Of a stretch of DNA of 7,748 nt, positions 1 through 7,186 are shown in pieces (the first letter of the stretch is position 1; each line of letters starts with the position of its first letter). The DNA comes from Methylovirgula sp. (lineage in GTDB: Bacteria > Pseudomonadota > Alphaproteobacteria > Rhizobiales > Beijerinckiaceae), in assembly GCA_030044485.1 (NCBI GenBank), contig JASHVQ010000212.1:1-7748 (forward strand), written 5' to 3'. A program made the position numbers and the translations under genes. A model generated the notes under the pieces. It saw only the letters and a program-made list of their open reading frames with translations, searched no databases and was not told the origin of the DNA.

Positions 1-1087
<1,087 letters not shown>

Positions 1088-1134
1088 CTTGGACCCGTGC
1101 CGGGCCGATTCGCCGCCGCGAGGCAAATCGCCCG

Positions 1135-1159
1135 AAAAAGGGGCGCTCCGAAAGGCGCC
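1135..1159 (-). terminator. Terminator-like hairpin in the ftsH leader
   Basis: On the minus strand GGCGC (1159-1155) can pair with GCGCC (1146-1142) around an 8-nt loop, followed by CC and five T (1139-1135). The five-pair GC stem plus T-run resembles a weak intrinsic terminator. It could end read-through from cpoB-tilS. It also lies at the very 5' end of any transcript from the promoter just upstream, where it could act as an attenuator or 5' stabiliser. The stem is short, so a chance GC hairpin is possible. Confidence 0.35.
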
Positions 1160-1168
1160 ATCCAAGCT

Positions 1169-1198
1169 AATTTAGGCGGGGCAAGGTAGGTTGCCAAG
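1169..1198 (-). promoter_or_regulatory. Candidate ftsH promoter, overlapping sigma-70 and RpoH (sigma-32) patterns
   Basis: Just after the tilS stop, the minus strand reads TTGGCA (1197-1192), 17 nt, TAAATT (1174-1169). This matches the housekeeping -35 at 5/6 and the -10 at 4/6 with ideal spacing. The same bases read CTTG (1198-1195), 18 nt, CCTAAAT (1176-1170), close to the alphaproteobacterial heat-shock pattern CTTG-N17/18-CYTATNT, with one mismatch in the -10. ftsH is a known heat-shock gene in several alphaproteobacteria, which makes an RpoH promoter plausible. The start would fall near 1162, giving a leader of about 75 nt. Inferred by eye only. Confidence 0.5.
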
Positions 1199-1203
1199 GG
1201 AAC

Positions 1204-2334
1204 TTATCCTTTCGCGGGCCCGCTTCCGACAGGGCTGGCCTGCGGGAATGCCCGATCTTCCAAGGCAACCGGCGTGCCGCGGCCCCGCCGGCGCGGCTTT
1301 TCGCTGCGCATGGTGAAGAGGCCGCGCCGATCGAGCGACAGAATTGTCCCGCCCAGCGTGCCGCTCCAGGATCTGCCGCTTTGCAGCGCGGCGCGCAGCA
1401 TATTTGCGACGGATTCGAGCCGGTCGAGGCGCGGGAACGCGCCGCCAAGCGCCGCGATTTCGGCGCCGACAAGGCGCAGCAGGATCTCTTCCGGCGCTTC
1501 GCGCAGCGCGCCGATCGGCGCCGAGAACAGGCCTTCGCCGCGCGTTACCTCGAGAGCCTCGCGCGCCGTATTGGTCGCGGCCTCGAGGGCGAGTTCGGCG
1601 CGCGCCGCGCGGCGCCCCAGGCGCTGCAGAGACGCGGCGTCCAGCCCCTCTTGCGCCAGCAGGCGAAGAAGGCGGCGCAAGCGCGGCCGCGCAAAGCTCA
1701 TATCGGCGTTCGAGGGGTCTTCGAAATAAGCCTGGCCGCGCGACCGGCAAAGGCCGACAAGCGCCTCTTTCGGAACGGCGAGCAGCGGGCGCAGATGCGT
1801 GATGTCACCGCGCCGCACGGCCGCCGGCATGCCGGCAAGTCCGGCGATCCCGCTGCCGCGCGCCAGGCGAAAGAGGATGGTCTCGGCCTGGTCGTCGGCA
1901 TGATGGGCGGTCAGCAGATGATCGGCGCCGATCTCGCCCGCGTGCCGGAGCAGCAGGCCATAGCGCGCCTCGCGCGCCCGCTCCTGAAGGCGGGTCCTGG
2001 GCTTTTCGCCCTCCCAACTGAGGATGCGGTGCGGCAGGCCGAGCGAAGCCGCGAAGCCGCCTACGGCTTCGGCTTCGCGGCGCGATTCGGGCCGCAGCCC
2101 ATGATCGACGGTTGCCACCGCAAACTTGCATCTTCGGCGCCCGCTCCAGGCGGCTGCGAGCAACATCAAGGCAACGGAATCCGGGCCGCCGGAGACAGCG
2201 AGCACGGCGCCGCGCGCTTCCTTCAAAGGCGCAAAGAAAGCGGCGATCTCCGCGGGGCCGAAAGGATCTGCCGAGCCCGAGTCGGGATCGAAATCTGCCG
2301 CAAGCGCGGGTTCGGCAGAGGCGAGACTTAACAT
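1204..2334 (-). CDS. tilS: tRNA(Ile)-lysidine synthetase TilS
   Basis: Cytoplasmic enzyme that uses ATP to attach lysine to C34 of the CAU-anticodon isoleucine tRNA, so that it reads AUA and is charged with isoleucine. The 376-residue product has the N-type ATP pyrophosphatase signature SGGPDS at residues 48-53, VDHGLR at 76-81 and the TilS-specific HHADDQAET at 144-152, followed by a typical LARGSGIAGLAGM stretch. Its length fits the shorter alphaproteobacterial forms; I do not recognise the extra C-terminal domain of the 432-residue E. coli enzyme. The ATG at 2334 overlaps the end of cpoB by 7 nt (ATGTTAA contains the cpoB stop), and no strong Shine-Dalgarno precedes it, so translation is probably coupled to cpoB. 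The cpoB-tilS-ftsH order is typical of this class of bacteria. Confidence 0.95.
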   Translation of the reverse strand: MLSLASAEPALAADFDPDSGSADPFGPAEIAAFFAPLKEARGAVLAVSGGPDSVALMLLAAAWSGRRRCKFAVATVDHGLRPESRREAEAVGGFAASLGLPHRILSWEGEKPRTRLQERAREARYGLLLRHAGEIGADHLLTAHHADDQAETILFRLARGSGIAGLAGMPAAVRRGDITHLRPLLAVPKEALVGLCRSRGQAYFEDPSNADMSFARPRLRRLLRLLAQEGLDAASLQRLGRRAARAELALEAATNTAREALEVTRGEGLFSAPIGALREAPEEILLRLVGAEIAALGGAFPRLDRLESVANMLRAALQSGRSWSGTLGGTILSLDRRGLFTMRSEKPRRRGRGTPVALEDRAFPQASPVGSGPAKG

Positions 2335-3611
2335 TGGGCGCGCTTGGCCTCGCGCTCCGCGCCGGCTTTGACCGCCGCCGCCGCGTTCGGATATTTGCGT
2401 CCCACTTCGCCGAAGGTCGCGCAGGCCTGCTCCTTGGCGCCCAAAGCCTGCAAGGACTCGCCCAGCCGCAACATGGCTTCGGGGGCGCGCGGCGAGGAGG
2501 CATAATCGGTCGAGATCTTCAGATATTGCTCGGCCGCCTCGCGCGATCTGCCACGTTCGTAATAGGTCTCGCCAAGATAAAAGAGCGCATCCGACGTGTA
2601 ACGGGTCTTCGGATTCTTCTCGAGAAAAGCCGAGAAACCCTTCTCCGCGGCGTCATAATCCTTTTGCTTGAAATAGCCCAAGGCCGTGTCGAATTCCTCT
2701 TTGCTCGGGTCGACCTCGGCGCTCGCCATCGCCGTGGCGCCGGGCGTCGCCGAAGGGCCGGTCGATGCCGGCTGAACCGTCGGCGCGGGCGTTGCGGGAG
2801 GCGGCGCATATCCGGCGCTCGGCAGGTTGAGCGGCGCATCGGAATCCGACGCGCTGGCGCCCTCCGAATCCGGCGGCAGGGGGGCGCTCGGCGCGGTCGT
2901 GCCGAGTTGGCGCGGCGCGCCCGGAGCGTTGGGATTGGCGTTCGGATCGAAAGCGTCGTGACGTCGGCCGGACGATGGCTGCGCGAGTTCGCCGGACGAC
3001 GGCTGCGCGAGTTCGTCGGACGATGGCTGCGCGAGTTCGCCGGACGACGGCTGCGGGCTCGACGGAGCGCCAAGCTGCAGCGGCGCGCCGGCGTCGTTCG
3101 AATTGGCGCTCGCCGCATCGGCCTCGGCACCTTCCGGCCGTTGCAGCGATCCCGTTTGGTCGGCCGGGGCGGGATTCAATGCGCCGCTGTCTTGACGTCT
3201 CGCCCGCCCGCGTCCCTCCTGGAAGCGGAAGTCGACATCTTCCTGGAACTTGCGCAATTGGTCTTGGAGTTTGCGCGCATCGAACTGCATTTGCTCGATC
3301 TGTCCGTTCATTTGGCGGACCTGGTCTTCGAGTCTTTCGACCCTGACGAGGAGACTCGCGTCATCCGCGCCGCCGCTTGCCCCGGCATCGGGGCTGCCAT
3401 TGTCCTGGCCGCTCGTATCCGGGGCGCCGTTATCCTGGCCGCCCGTGTCGGGACTGCCGGAGTTCGGGTTGCCGACATCGGCGGGAGGCGCGCCAACGTC
3501 TTGCGGCGGCGTGCCGGCGTCCTGCGCCATGCTCCGTCCCGCGAAAGAACAGCCTAAAATCAATGCGCCGGCCGCAAGCAGAACGACCGCACCTTTGGTT
3601 GACCGAGTCAT
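2328..3611 (-). CDS. cpoB: Periplasmic TPR protein CpoB/YbgF (Tol-Pal coordinator) with an unusually long repetitive linker
   Basis: CpoB binds TolA and coordinates Tol-Pal driven outer-membrane constriction with septal peptidoglycan synthesis. The 427-residue product starts with a signal peptide (hydrophobic about 8-20; plausible cleavage after SMA at 27-29). A Gly/Pro/Asp-rich stretch with 10-residue repeats follows (48-77), then a predicted coiled coil of the YbgF trimerisation type (about 85-132). Next is a low-complexity Ala/Pro/Ser linker (133 to about 304) and a C-terminal TPR domain (305-427, with FYLGETYYERGRSREAAEQY). E. coli CpoB is 263 residues; the excess is nearly all linker. 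The ATG at 3611 is preferred over an in-frame GTG at 3656, because it puts the signal peptide at the N-terminus and has GGCGAG 7 nt upstream. Cys21 sits in ILGC, so lipoprotein processing is an alternative. Divergent from glmM; pal is not adjacent. Confidence 0.92.
   Translation of the reverse strand: MTRSTKGAVVLLAAGALILGCSFAGRSMAQDAGTPPQDVGAPPADVGNPNSGSPDTGGQDNGAPDTSGQDNGSPDAGASGGADDASLLVRVERLEDQVRQMNGQIEQMQFDARKLQDQLRKFQEDVDFRFQEGRGRARRQDSGALNPAPADQTGSLQRPEGAEADAASANSNDAGAPLQLGAPSSPQPSSGELAQPSSDELAQPSSGELAQPSSGRRHDAFDPNANPNAPGAPRQLGTTAPSAPLPPDSEGASASDSDAPLNLPSAGYAPPPATPAPTVQPASTGPSATPGATAMASAEVDPSKEEFDTALGYFKQKDYDAAEKGFSAFLEKNPKTRYTSDALFYLGETYYERGRSREAAEQYLKISTDYASSPRAPEAMLRLGESLQALGAKEQACATFGEVGRKYPNAAAAVKAGAEREAKRAQC
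2967..3055 (-). repeat. 24-bp in-frame tandem repeat inside cpoB
   Basis: Three full units (2967-2990, 2991-3014, 3015-3038) and a fourth partial one (to 3055) differ by only a few bases. In the cpoB frame they encode an eight-residue unit of the type QPSSGELA, with one G-to-D variant (residues about 187-215). The unit length is a multiple of three, so gain or loss of copies by slippage would change linker length without breaking the frame. Confidence 0.9.
3381..3470 (-). repeat. 30-bp imperfect tandem repeat inside cpoB
   Basis: Three 10-residue units (residues 48-57, 58-67, 68-77) of the form GQDNGAPDTS, the first one diverged (NPNSGSPDTG). They lie between the signal peptide and the coiled coil and look like a flexible, acidic, Pro/Gly-rich spacer. 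Confidence 0.7.
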
Positions 3612-3819
3612 TGCAACACTCGCCAAGCGATTCAGGAGTTTACTAGCATAAGGCACAGTTCGGCCAAAGTTTGGAGGTCCGATATGGTTCGTCGCCCGTT
3701 AGCGATGCCCGGGGATCAGGTTAGAAATCGGCGGCAAAATAAGCTAGAAGGGCGCGTGAGTTAATTATGAGTCTCGGTCTCGGTTACCGATTTCTGCGTC
3801 GCGTGCGACGGGGAGCATG
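3612..3819. promoter_or_regulatory. Divergent cpoB/glmM intergenic region
   Basis: About 208 bp that must carry the promoters for leftward cpoB and rightward glmM. I found no convincing -35/-10 pair on either strand. It is more AT-rich than its surroundings (for example AAAATAAG at 3736-3743 and TTAATTA at 3761-3767). It holds three GANTC sites (3605-3609 at its left edge, 3629-3633, 3769-3773), the target of the CcrM methylase in alphaproteobacteria. On the plus strand there are also two tiny ORFs ahead of glmM. Confidence 0.5.
3684..3764 (+). CDS. Possible 26-residue leader ORF upstream of glmM
   Basis: The ATG at 3684 follows GGAGG (3673-3677) with 6 nt between, the best-placed Shine-Dalgarno in the region. 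It opens a 26-codon frame starting [11 protein letters not shown] and ending at TAA 3762-3764. The product would be short and arginine-rich, with no recognisable domain or membrane segment. It ends 55 nt before the glmM start. It could be a regulatory leader peptide, a small protein, or chance. The only support is the ribosome-binding site. Confidence 0.25.
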   Translation: MVRRPLAMPGDQVRNRRQNKLEGRVS

Positions 3820-5163
3820 ATGGCCCGCAAGCATTTTGGCACGGATGGAATCCGCGGCCTGGCCAACAAGGTCATCACACCCGATCTTGCCATGAAGGTC
3901 GCGCAGGCGACCGGGGTGCTCTTCCATCGCGGCGAGCACCGCCACCGGGCGGTCATCGGCAAGGACACGCGGCTCTCGGGCTACATGATCGAGAACGCCA
4001 TGGTCGCCGGCTTTACCTCGGTCGGCGTCGATGTCCTGCTGCTCGGCCCGATGCCGACGCCCGCCGTCGCCATGCTCACCCATTCGATGCGCGCCGATGT
4101 CGGCGTCATGATCTCCGCCTCGCACAATCTTTACGAGGACAACGGCATCAAATTGTTCGGCCCCGACGGCTACAAGCTCTCCGACGAAGTCGAGGCCAAG
4201 ATCGACGCCATCCTCGACAAAGAGGTCGTGTTGAAATTGTCAAAGCCCGCCGACCTCGGCCGCGCCATGCGCGTCGAGGGCGACCGCGCCCGCTATATCG
4301 AATTCGCCAAGCGCACGCTCACCGGCAATCTGTCGCTCGAGGGCTTGCGCATCGTCATCGATTGCGCCAACGGCGCCGCCTACAAGGTCGCGCCCGAAGC
4401 CCTCTGGGAATTGGGCGCCGAAGTCATTTCCATCGGCGTCAGTCCCGACGGATTCAACATCAACCGCGAAGTCGGTTCCACCGCGCCGCAGACGCTGGTC
4501 GCCAAGGTCCGCGAAATGCGCGCCGACATCGGCATTGCCCTCGACGGCGATGGCGACAGGCTGCTCATCGTCGACGAGCGCGGCAAGATCGTCGACGGCG
4601 ATCAAGTGATGGCGGCGATCGCCGAGAGCTGGAAGGAGGAAGGACGGCTCAGCCGCCCTGGAATTGTCGCCACCCTCATGTCCAACCTCGGTTTCGAGCG
4701 CTATTTGAACGGCATCGGCCTGGAGGTGGCGCGCACGCCGGTCGGCGACCGTTACGTCCTCGAACATATGCGCAAGCACGGCTACAACGTCGGCGGCGAG
4801 CAATCCGGCCATGTCATTCTCACCGACCATTGCACCACCGGCGACGGGCTGGTCGCCGCCCTGCAGCTCCTCGCCATTATCAAGCGGCGCATGCGGCGCG
4901 TCAGCGAAGCCTGCAACAAGTTCGAGCCCGTGCCGCAGATCCTGAAAAACGTGCGCTTCACCGCCGGCCGGCCGCTCGAAGAGGAACGGGTGGCGCGCGC
5001 CATCGAAGACGGACGGCGCAGGCTCGGCACGCGCGGCCGGCTGGTCATCAGGCTTTCCGGCACCGAGCCCGTCGTCCGCGTCATGGGCGAAGGCGACGAT
5101 CTGAGCCTGGTCGAAGAGATCGTCGATCAGGTCTGCGACGCATTGAGCGCCGTCGCCGCCTAA
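3820..5163 (+). CDS. glmM: Phosphoglucosamine mutase GlmM
   Basis: Cytoplasmic enzyme that converts glucosamine-6-phosphate to glucosamine-1-phosphate, the step before GlmU on the way to UDP-GlcNAc for peptidoglycan and lipopolysaccharide. The 447-residue product is full length for the family and opens with the typical [13 protein letters not shown]. Seen: the phosphoserine loop ISASHN with catalytic S101, the magnesium loop DGDGDR at 242-247, the sugar-binding GEQSGH at 326-331 and the phosphate-binding RLSGTEP at 411-417. Two adjacent ATGs exist (3817 and 3820). The second is chosen because GGGGAG (3810-3815) is 4 nt from it but only 1 nt from the first. In many relatives glmM follows ftsH in the same direction; here it diverges from cpoB instead. 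A hairpin 58 nt after the stop may end the transcript. Confidence 0.97.
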   Translation: MARKHFGTDGIRGLANKVITPDLAMKVAQATGVLFHRGEHRHRAVIGKDTRLSGYMIENAMVAGFTSVGVDVLLLGPMPTPAVAMLTHSMRADVGVMISASHNLYEDNGIKLFGPDGYKLSDEVEAKIDAILDKEVVLKLSKPADLGRAMRVEGDRARYIEFAKRTLTGNLSLEGLRIVIDCANGAAYKVAPEALWELGAEVISIGVSPDGFNINREVGSTAPQTLVAKVREMRADIGIALDGDGDRLLIVDERGKIVDGDQVMAAIAESWKEEGRLSRPGIVATLMSNLGFERYLNGIGLEVARTPVGDRYVLEHMRKHGYNVGGEQSGHVILTDHCTTGDGLVAALQLLAIIKRRMRRVSEACNKFEPVPQILKNVRFTAGRPLEEERVARAIEDGRRRLGTRGRLVIRLSGTEPVVRVMGEGDDLSLVEEIVDQVCDALSAVAA

Positions 5164-5220
5164 TTAAGACCCCCAATCCTCGCCCCGCACCCTCGCACAG
5201 CTTAAGCGTGGCCGCATTAA

Positions 5221-5252
5221 CCTTAAAAGCTAGGGTTAAGAGGCTTTTAAGG
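5221..5252 (+). other. Perfect 10-bp inverted repeat after glmM / before the first barrel gene
   Basis: CCTTAAAAGC (5221-5230) and GCTTTTAAGG (5243-5252) are perfect inverted copies around a 12-nt spacer, followed by TCTTT. As RNA this is a plausible glmM terminator with a poor U-run. As DNA it could be an operator. A competing pairing, TTAACC (5217-5222) with GGTTAA (5234-5239), shares its bases, and the CtrA-type box at 5235-5250 overlaps it. Confidence 0.5.
5235..5250 (-). promoter_or_regulatory. Full-consensus CtrA-type box upstream of the first barrel gene
   Basis: On the minus strand this reads TTAA-N7-TTAAC, the consensus for the alphaproteobacterial cell-cycle regulator CtrA. It ends 77 nt before the ATG at 5328. 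TTAA is rare in this GC-rich window, yet six copies fall between 5164 and 5250. No clear -10 box was identified downstream. Confidence 0.5.
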
Positions 5253-5327
5253 TCTTTGCGCGATGTTCCCCCTCGAATGGCTGCTCCCGCCTCGAGTCTG
5301 CCGGGAGCCAGGAGGGGACTTACGACC

Positions 5328-6188
5328 ATGGGCAGGATGAAAGCCTTGATATTCGCCGCCGCGATCGTGCTTGGCGGCGCCAGCAACGCCCTCGCGGCGG
5401 ATCTATTGCCCTACGCGCCCCCCGCCCCACCGCCGGTCGAGCCCCTTGCTCCCGTGGCGGTCAGCGGCTGGTATCTGCGCGGCGATCTGGGCGTCGGCAT
5501 CAACCAGGTTTACGACCAGTCGTCGACTTTCCAATTTTCGACCCCCGGCGGCTTTACCGAGAATGGCTCGGGGGTTGGCCCATCCGCCATCCTCGGCGGC
5601 GGCGTCGGCTATCAATTCAACGAATGGTTCAGGGCCGACATCACCGGCGAGTACCGCACGCCGTCGAATTACTGGGGATTGGAGAGCTATGCCGGCACGG
5701 TCGGCGGAGGACCGCCATTCAGCCCGAATTGTCCGGCCACTTGCTATGATCGATATTCGGCGAACGTTTCGAGCGCCGTATTCCTCGCCAACGGCTATGT
5801 CGATCTCGGCACCTGGTGGGGCGTGACGCCCTATGTCGGCGCGGGCATCGGCGGCGCCTATAACATGTTCAATGGACTCTACGACACCGGGCTTGAGACC
5901 GGCGGCTATGGCTCTGCCCCCGATAGCGGCACGCTCTCGCTGGCTTGGGCGGTCATGGCCGGCGTTTCTTATGCCATCACGCCCAATCTGCGGCTCGAGT
6001 TCGGCTACCGCTACATCAACCTTGGCAATGTGAACAGCTACGGCATCGAGTGCGCGAACGGCGGCTGCGGATCGAACGGCGAGGAGAGCCTGCACTTCAA
6101 CATGGCCTCGAACGACGTCCGTCTCGGCCTGCGCTACATCTTCACCGAAGCCCCCCCGGTGGCGCCGCCGCTGGTTACCAAATACTGA
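5328..6188 (+). CDS. Outer-membrane beta-barrel protein (Omp25/Omp31-like family), first of a tandem pair
   Basis: 286 residues. A signal peptide (hydrophobic 5-17, likely cleavage around ALA at 21-23) is followed by a proline-rich mature N-terminus and then alternating aromatic/Gly-rich beta strands typical of small Rhizobiales surface barrels. Examples are GWYLRGD (47-53), WWGVTPYVGAGIG (163-175), the strand pair AGVSYAITPNLRLEFGYRYI (211-230) and DVRLGLRYIF (263-272). A 14-residue proline-rich tail ending in Tyr follows the last predicted strand. Two close cysteine pairs (C135/C139 and C242/C247) lie in probable surface loops. The ATG at 5328 is chosen because GGAGGGG lies at 5311-5317; an ATG at 5337 lacks a placed site. 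It is paralogous to the next gene. A structural surface role is likely; specific ligand or porin activity cannot be told. Confidence 0.88.
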   Translation: MGRMKALIFAAAIVLGGASNALAADLLPYAPPAPPPVEPLAPVAVSGWYLRGDLGVGINQVYDQSSTFQFSTPGGFTENGSGVGPSAILGGGVGYQFNEWFRADITGEYRTPSNYWGLESYAGTVGGGPPFSPNCPATCYDRYSANVSSAVFLANGYVDLGTWWGVTPYVGAGIGGAYNMFNGLYDTGLETGGYGSAPDSGTLSLAWAVMAGVSYAITPNLRLEFGYRYINLGNVNSYGIECANGGCGSNGEESLHFNMASNDVRLGLRYIFTEAPPVAPPLVTKY

Positions 6189-6213
6189 GCCGGCCTTGCC
6201 GGGCGGACATGAA

Positions 6214-6237
6214 AGCGGGCCCCAGGGCCCGCTTTTT
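6214..6237 (+). terminator. Strong intrinsic terminator after the first barrel gene
   Basis: AGCGGGCC (6214-6221) pairs perfectly with GGCCCGCT (6226-6233) across a 4-nt loop and runs straight into a T-tract (6233-6237). It lies 25 nt after the stop codon, so the two barrel genes are probably separate transcription units. Confidence 0.9.
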
Positions 6238-6278
6238 CTGTCGTAAACGCCCCGCCGCCCGGCTTCGGAATTGTTAAG

Positions 6279-6294
6279 GTTAAGCGGTGCTTAA
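6279..6294 (-). promoter_or_regulatory. Full-consensus CtrA-type box upstream of the second barrel gene
   Basis: On the minus strand this reads TTAA-N7-TTAAC, the same match and orientation as the box before the first barrel gene. It ends 48 nt before the ATG at 6343. It contains a palindrome, TTAAGC (6280-6285) and GCTTAA (6289-6294) around 3 nt. Just upstream is TTAAGGTTAA (6274-6283), whose reverse complement occurs at 5217-5226. Confidence 0.5.
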
Positions 6295-6342
6295 GAAATA
6301 TCCTTCACACTTCCTTTCGATCGAAGTCGAAAGGACGTGTCG

Positions 6343-7173
6343 ATGCCGAGCCGAACAAACCTGCTATGGGCCTTTGCCGTTGGCGCGGCGCTTGTAGCGA
6401 TTTCAAGCAAAGTCGATGCGGCCGACCTGCTTGGATCGCTCTTTTCCGACGCCTCCCCGACATCGACGCAGCCCGTCGCATTGGGAACCGGATGGTACTT
6501 GCGGGGCGATGCCGCCTTTGCCGACGATTCCATTCCGCCGCTCGCCCCTGGCCTCACGCAATTTCTTTCGCTCGACCGCCAACCGACGTTCAATCTCGAT
6601 CTCGGCGCCGGCTACAAGCTTAATAACTGGCTGCGTTTCGACGGTGTGGTCGATTATTGGAAGCCGAACTGGGCGGACGGCATCGGAGCGGGCAAGACCT
6701 GCGTCACTCAGCTCACGACCATCGACAATTTCCCGGTGGTCACGGCAACCGACACCTGCACGCCGCATGCCATTGCCAACATTCAGCGCTGGGACTTGCT
6801 CGGCAACGCCTATGTCGATATCGGCAATTGGTACGGAATTACGCCCTATGTCGGCGCCGGAGCCGGGCTCAGCATCACGGTCATCAAAGACGACGTCAAT
6901 TGGTACATGAGCAACGGCCTGCCCTATATGATCACAACCGACGGGTTCTATTACAATTGGGATACGAGCACCACGACGACGCGCTTCCAGTTCGCCTGGG
7001 CGCTGATGGGCGGCCTGTCCTACGCGATCACCCCGCAGATTCTGCTCGATCTCGGCTACCGCTACATCTATCTCGGCAAGCTGCCGGGCATTCCCGGCCC
7101 TTCCGGGACAATCATTTCGCAGCCCGTGGATGCGCATGAGGTCCGGCTCGGCATCCGCTACATGATCGACTGA
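6343..7173 (+). CDS. Outer-membrane beta-barrel protein, second of a tandem paralogous pair
   Basis: 276 residues: a signal peptide (hydrophobic about 7-20, likely cleavage near VDA at 24-26), then a barrel of the same family as the gene before it. Shared landmarks sit at near-identical positions: GWYLRGD (50-56), NAYVDIGNWYGITPYVGAGAG (155-175), the strand pair GLSYAITPQILLDLGYRYIYLG (224-245, starting at G224), and EVRLGIRYM at the C-terminus. It ends almost directly after the last strand and lacks the proline-rich tail of its neighbour. Two cysteines (C120, C139) flank one probable surface loop. The ATG at 6343 is chosen because AAAGGA (6330-6335) is 7 nt away; an in-frame GTG at 6337 is only 1 nt from it. 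The preceding terminator and the CtrA-type box suggest its own promoter. Exact function unknown. Confidence 0.87.
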   Translation: MPSRTNLLWAFAVGAALVAISSKVDAADLLGSLFSDASPTSTQPVALGTGWYLRGDAAFADDSIPPLAPGLTQFLSLDRQPTFNLDLGAGYKLNNWLRFDGVVDYWKPNWADGIGAGKTCVTQLTTIDNFPVVTATDTCTPHAIANIQRWDLLGNAYVDIGNWYGITPYVGAGAGLSITVIKDDVNWYMSNGLPYMITTDGFYYNWDTSTTTTRFQFAWALMGGLSYAITPQILLDLGYRYIYLGKLPGIPGPSGTIISQPVDAHEVRLGIRYMID

Positions 7174-7186
7174 CTTGCAGGCTCGG

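Noticed and set aside
1381..2331. 316-codon plus-strand open frame opposite tilS
   Set aside because: Antisense shadow of TilS, whose PP-loop and HHADDQAET motifs are unmistakable.
2967..3055. Repeat cluster considered as a CRISPR-like or transposon-derived array
   Set aside because: Units are directly adjacent without spacers, keep the cpoB frame and encode a low-complexity linker.
2112..3557. 481-codon plus-strand open frame opposite cpoB and the start of tilS
   Set aside because: Arg/Gly-rich composition typical of the antisense of a GC-rich gene, no recognisable domain, and it covers a well-supported gene.
3605..3773. Three GANTC sites suggesting CcrM-controlled expression of cpoB/glmM
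   Set aside because: Three four-base-specific sites in about 170 bp is only mildly above chance, and no regulator site was found with them; kept only as a note in the intergenic entry.
4362..5327. Long open frame running through glmM and continuing into the first barrel gene (about 608 codons if read as one)
   Set aside because: The part inside glmM is an out-of-frame Arg/Ala-rich shadow. The real start is the ATG at 5328, with GGAGGGG and a signal peptide. An automatic caller might wrongly report a fusion.
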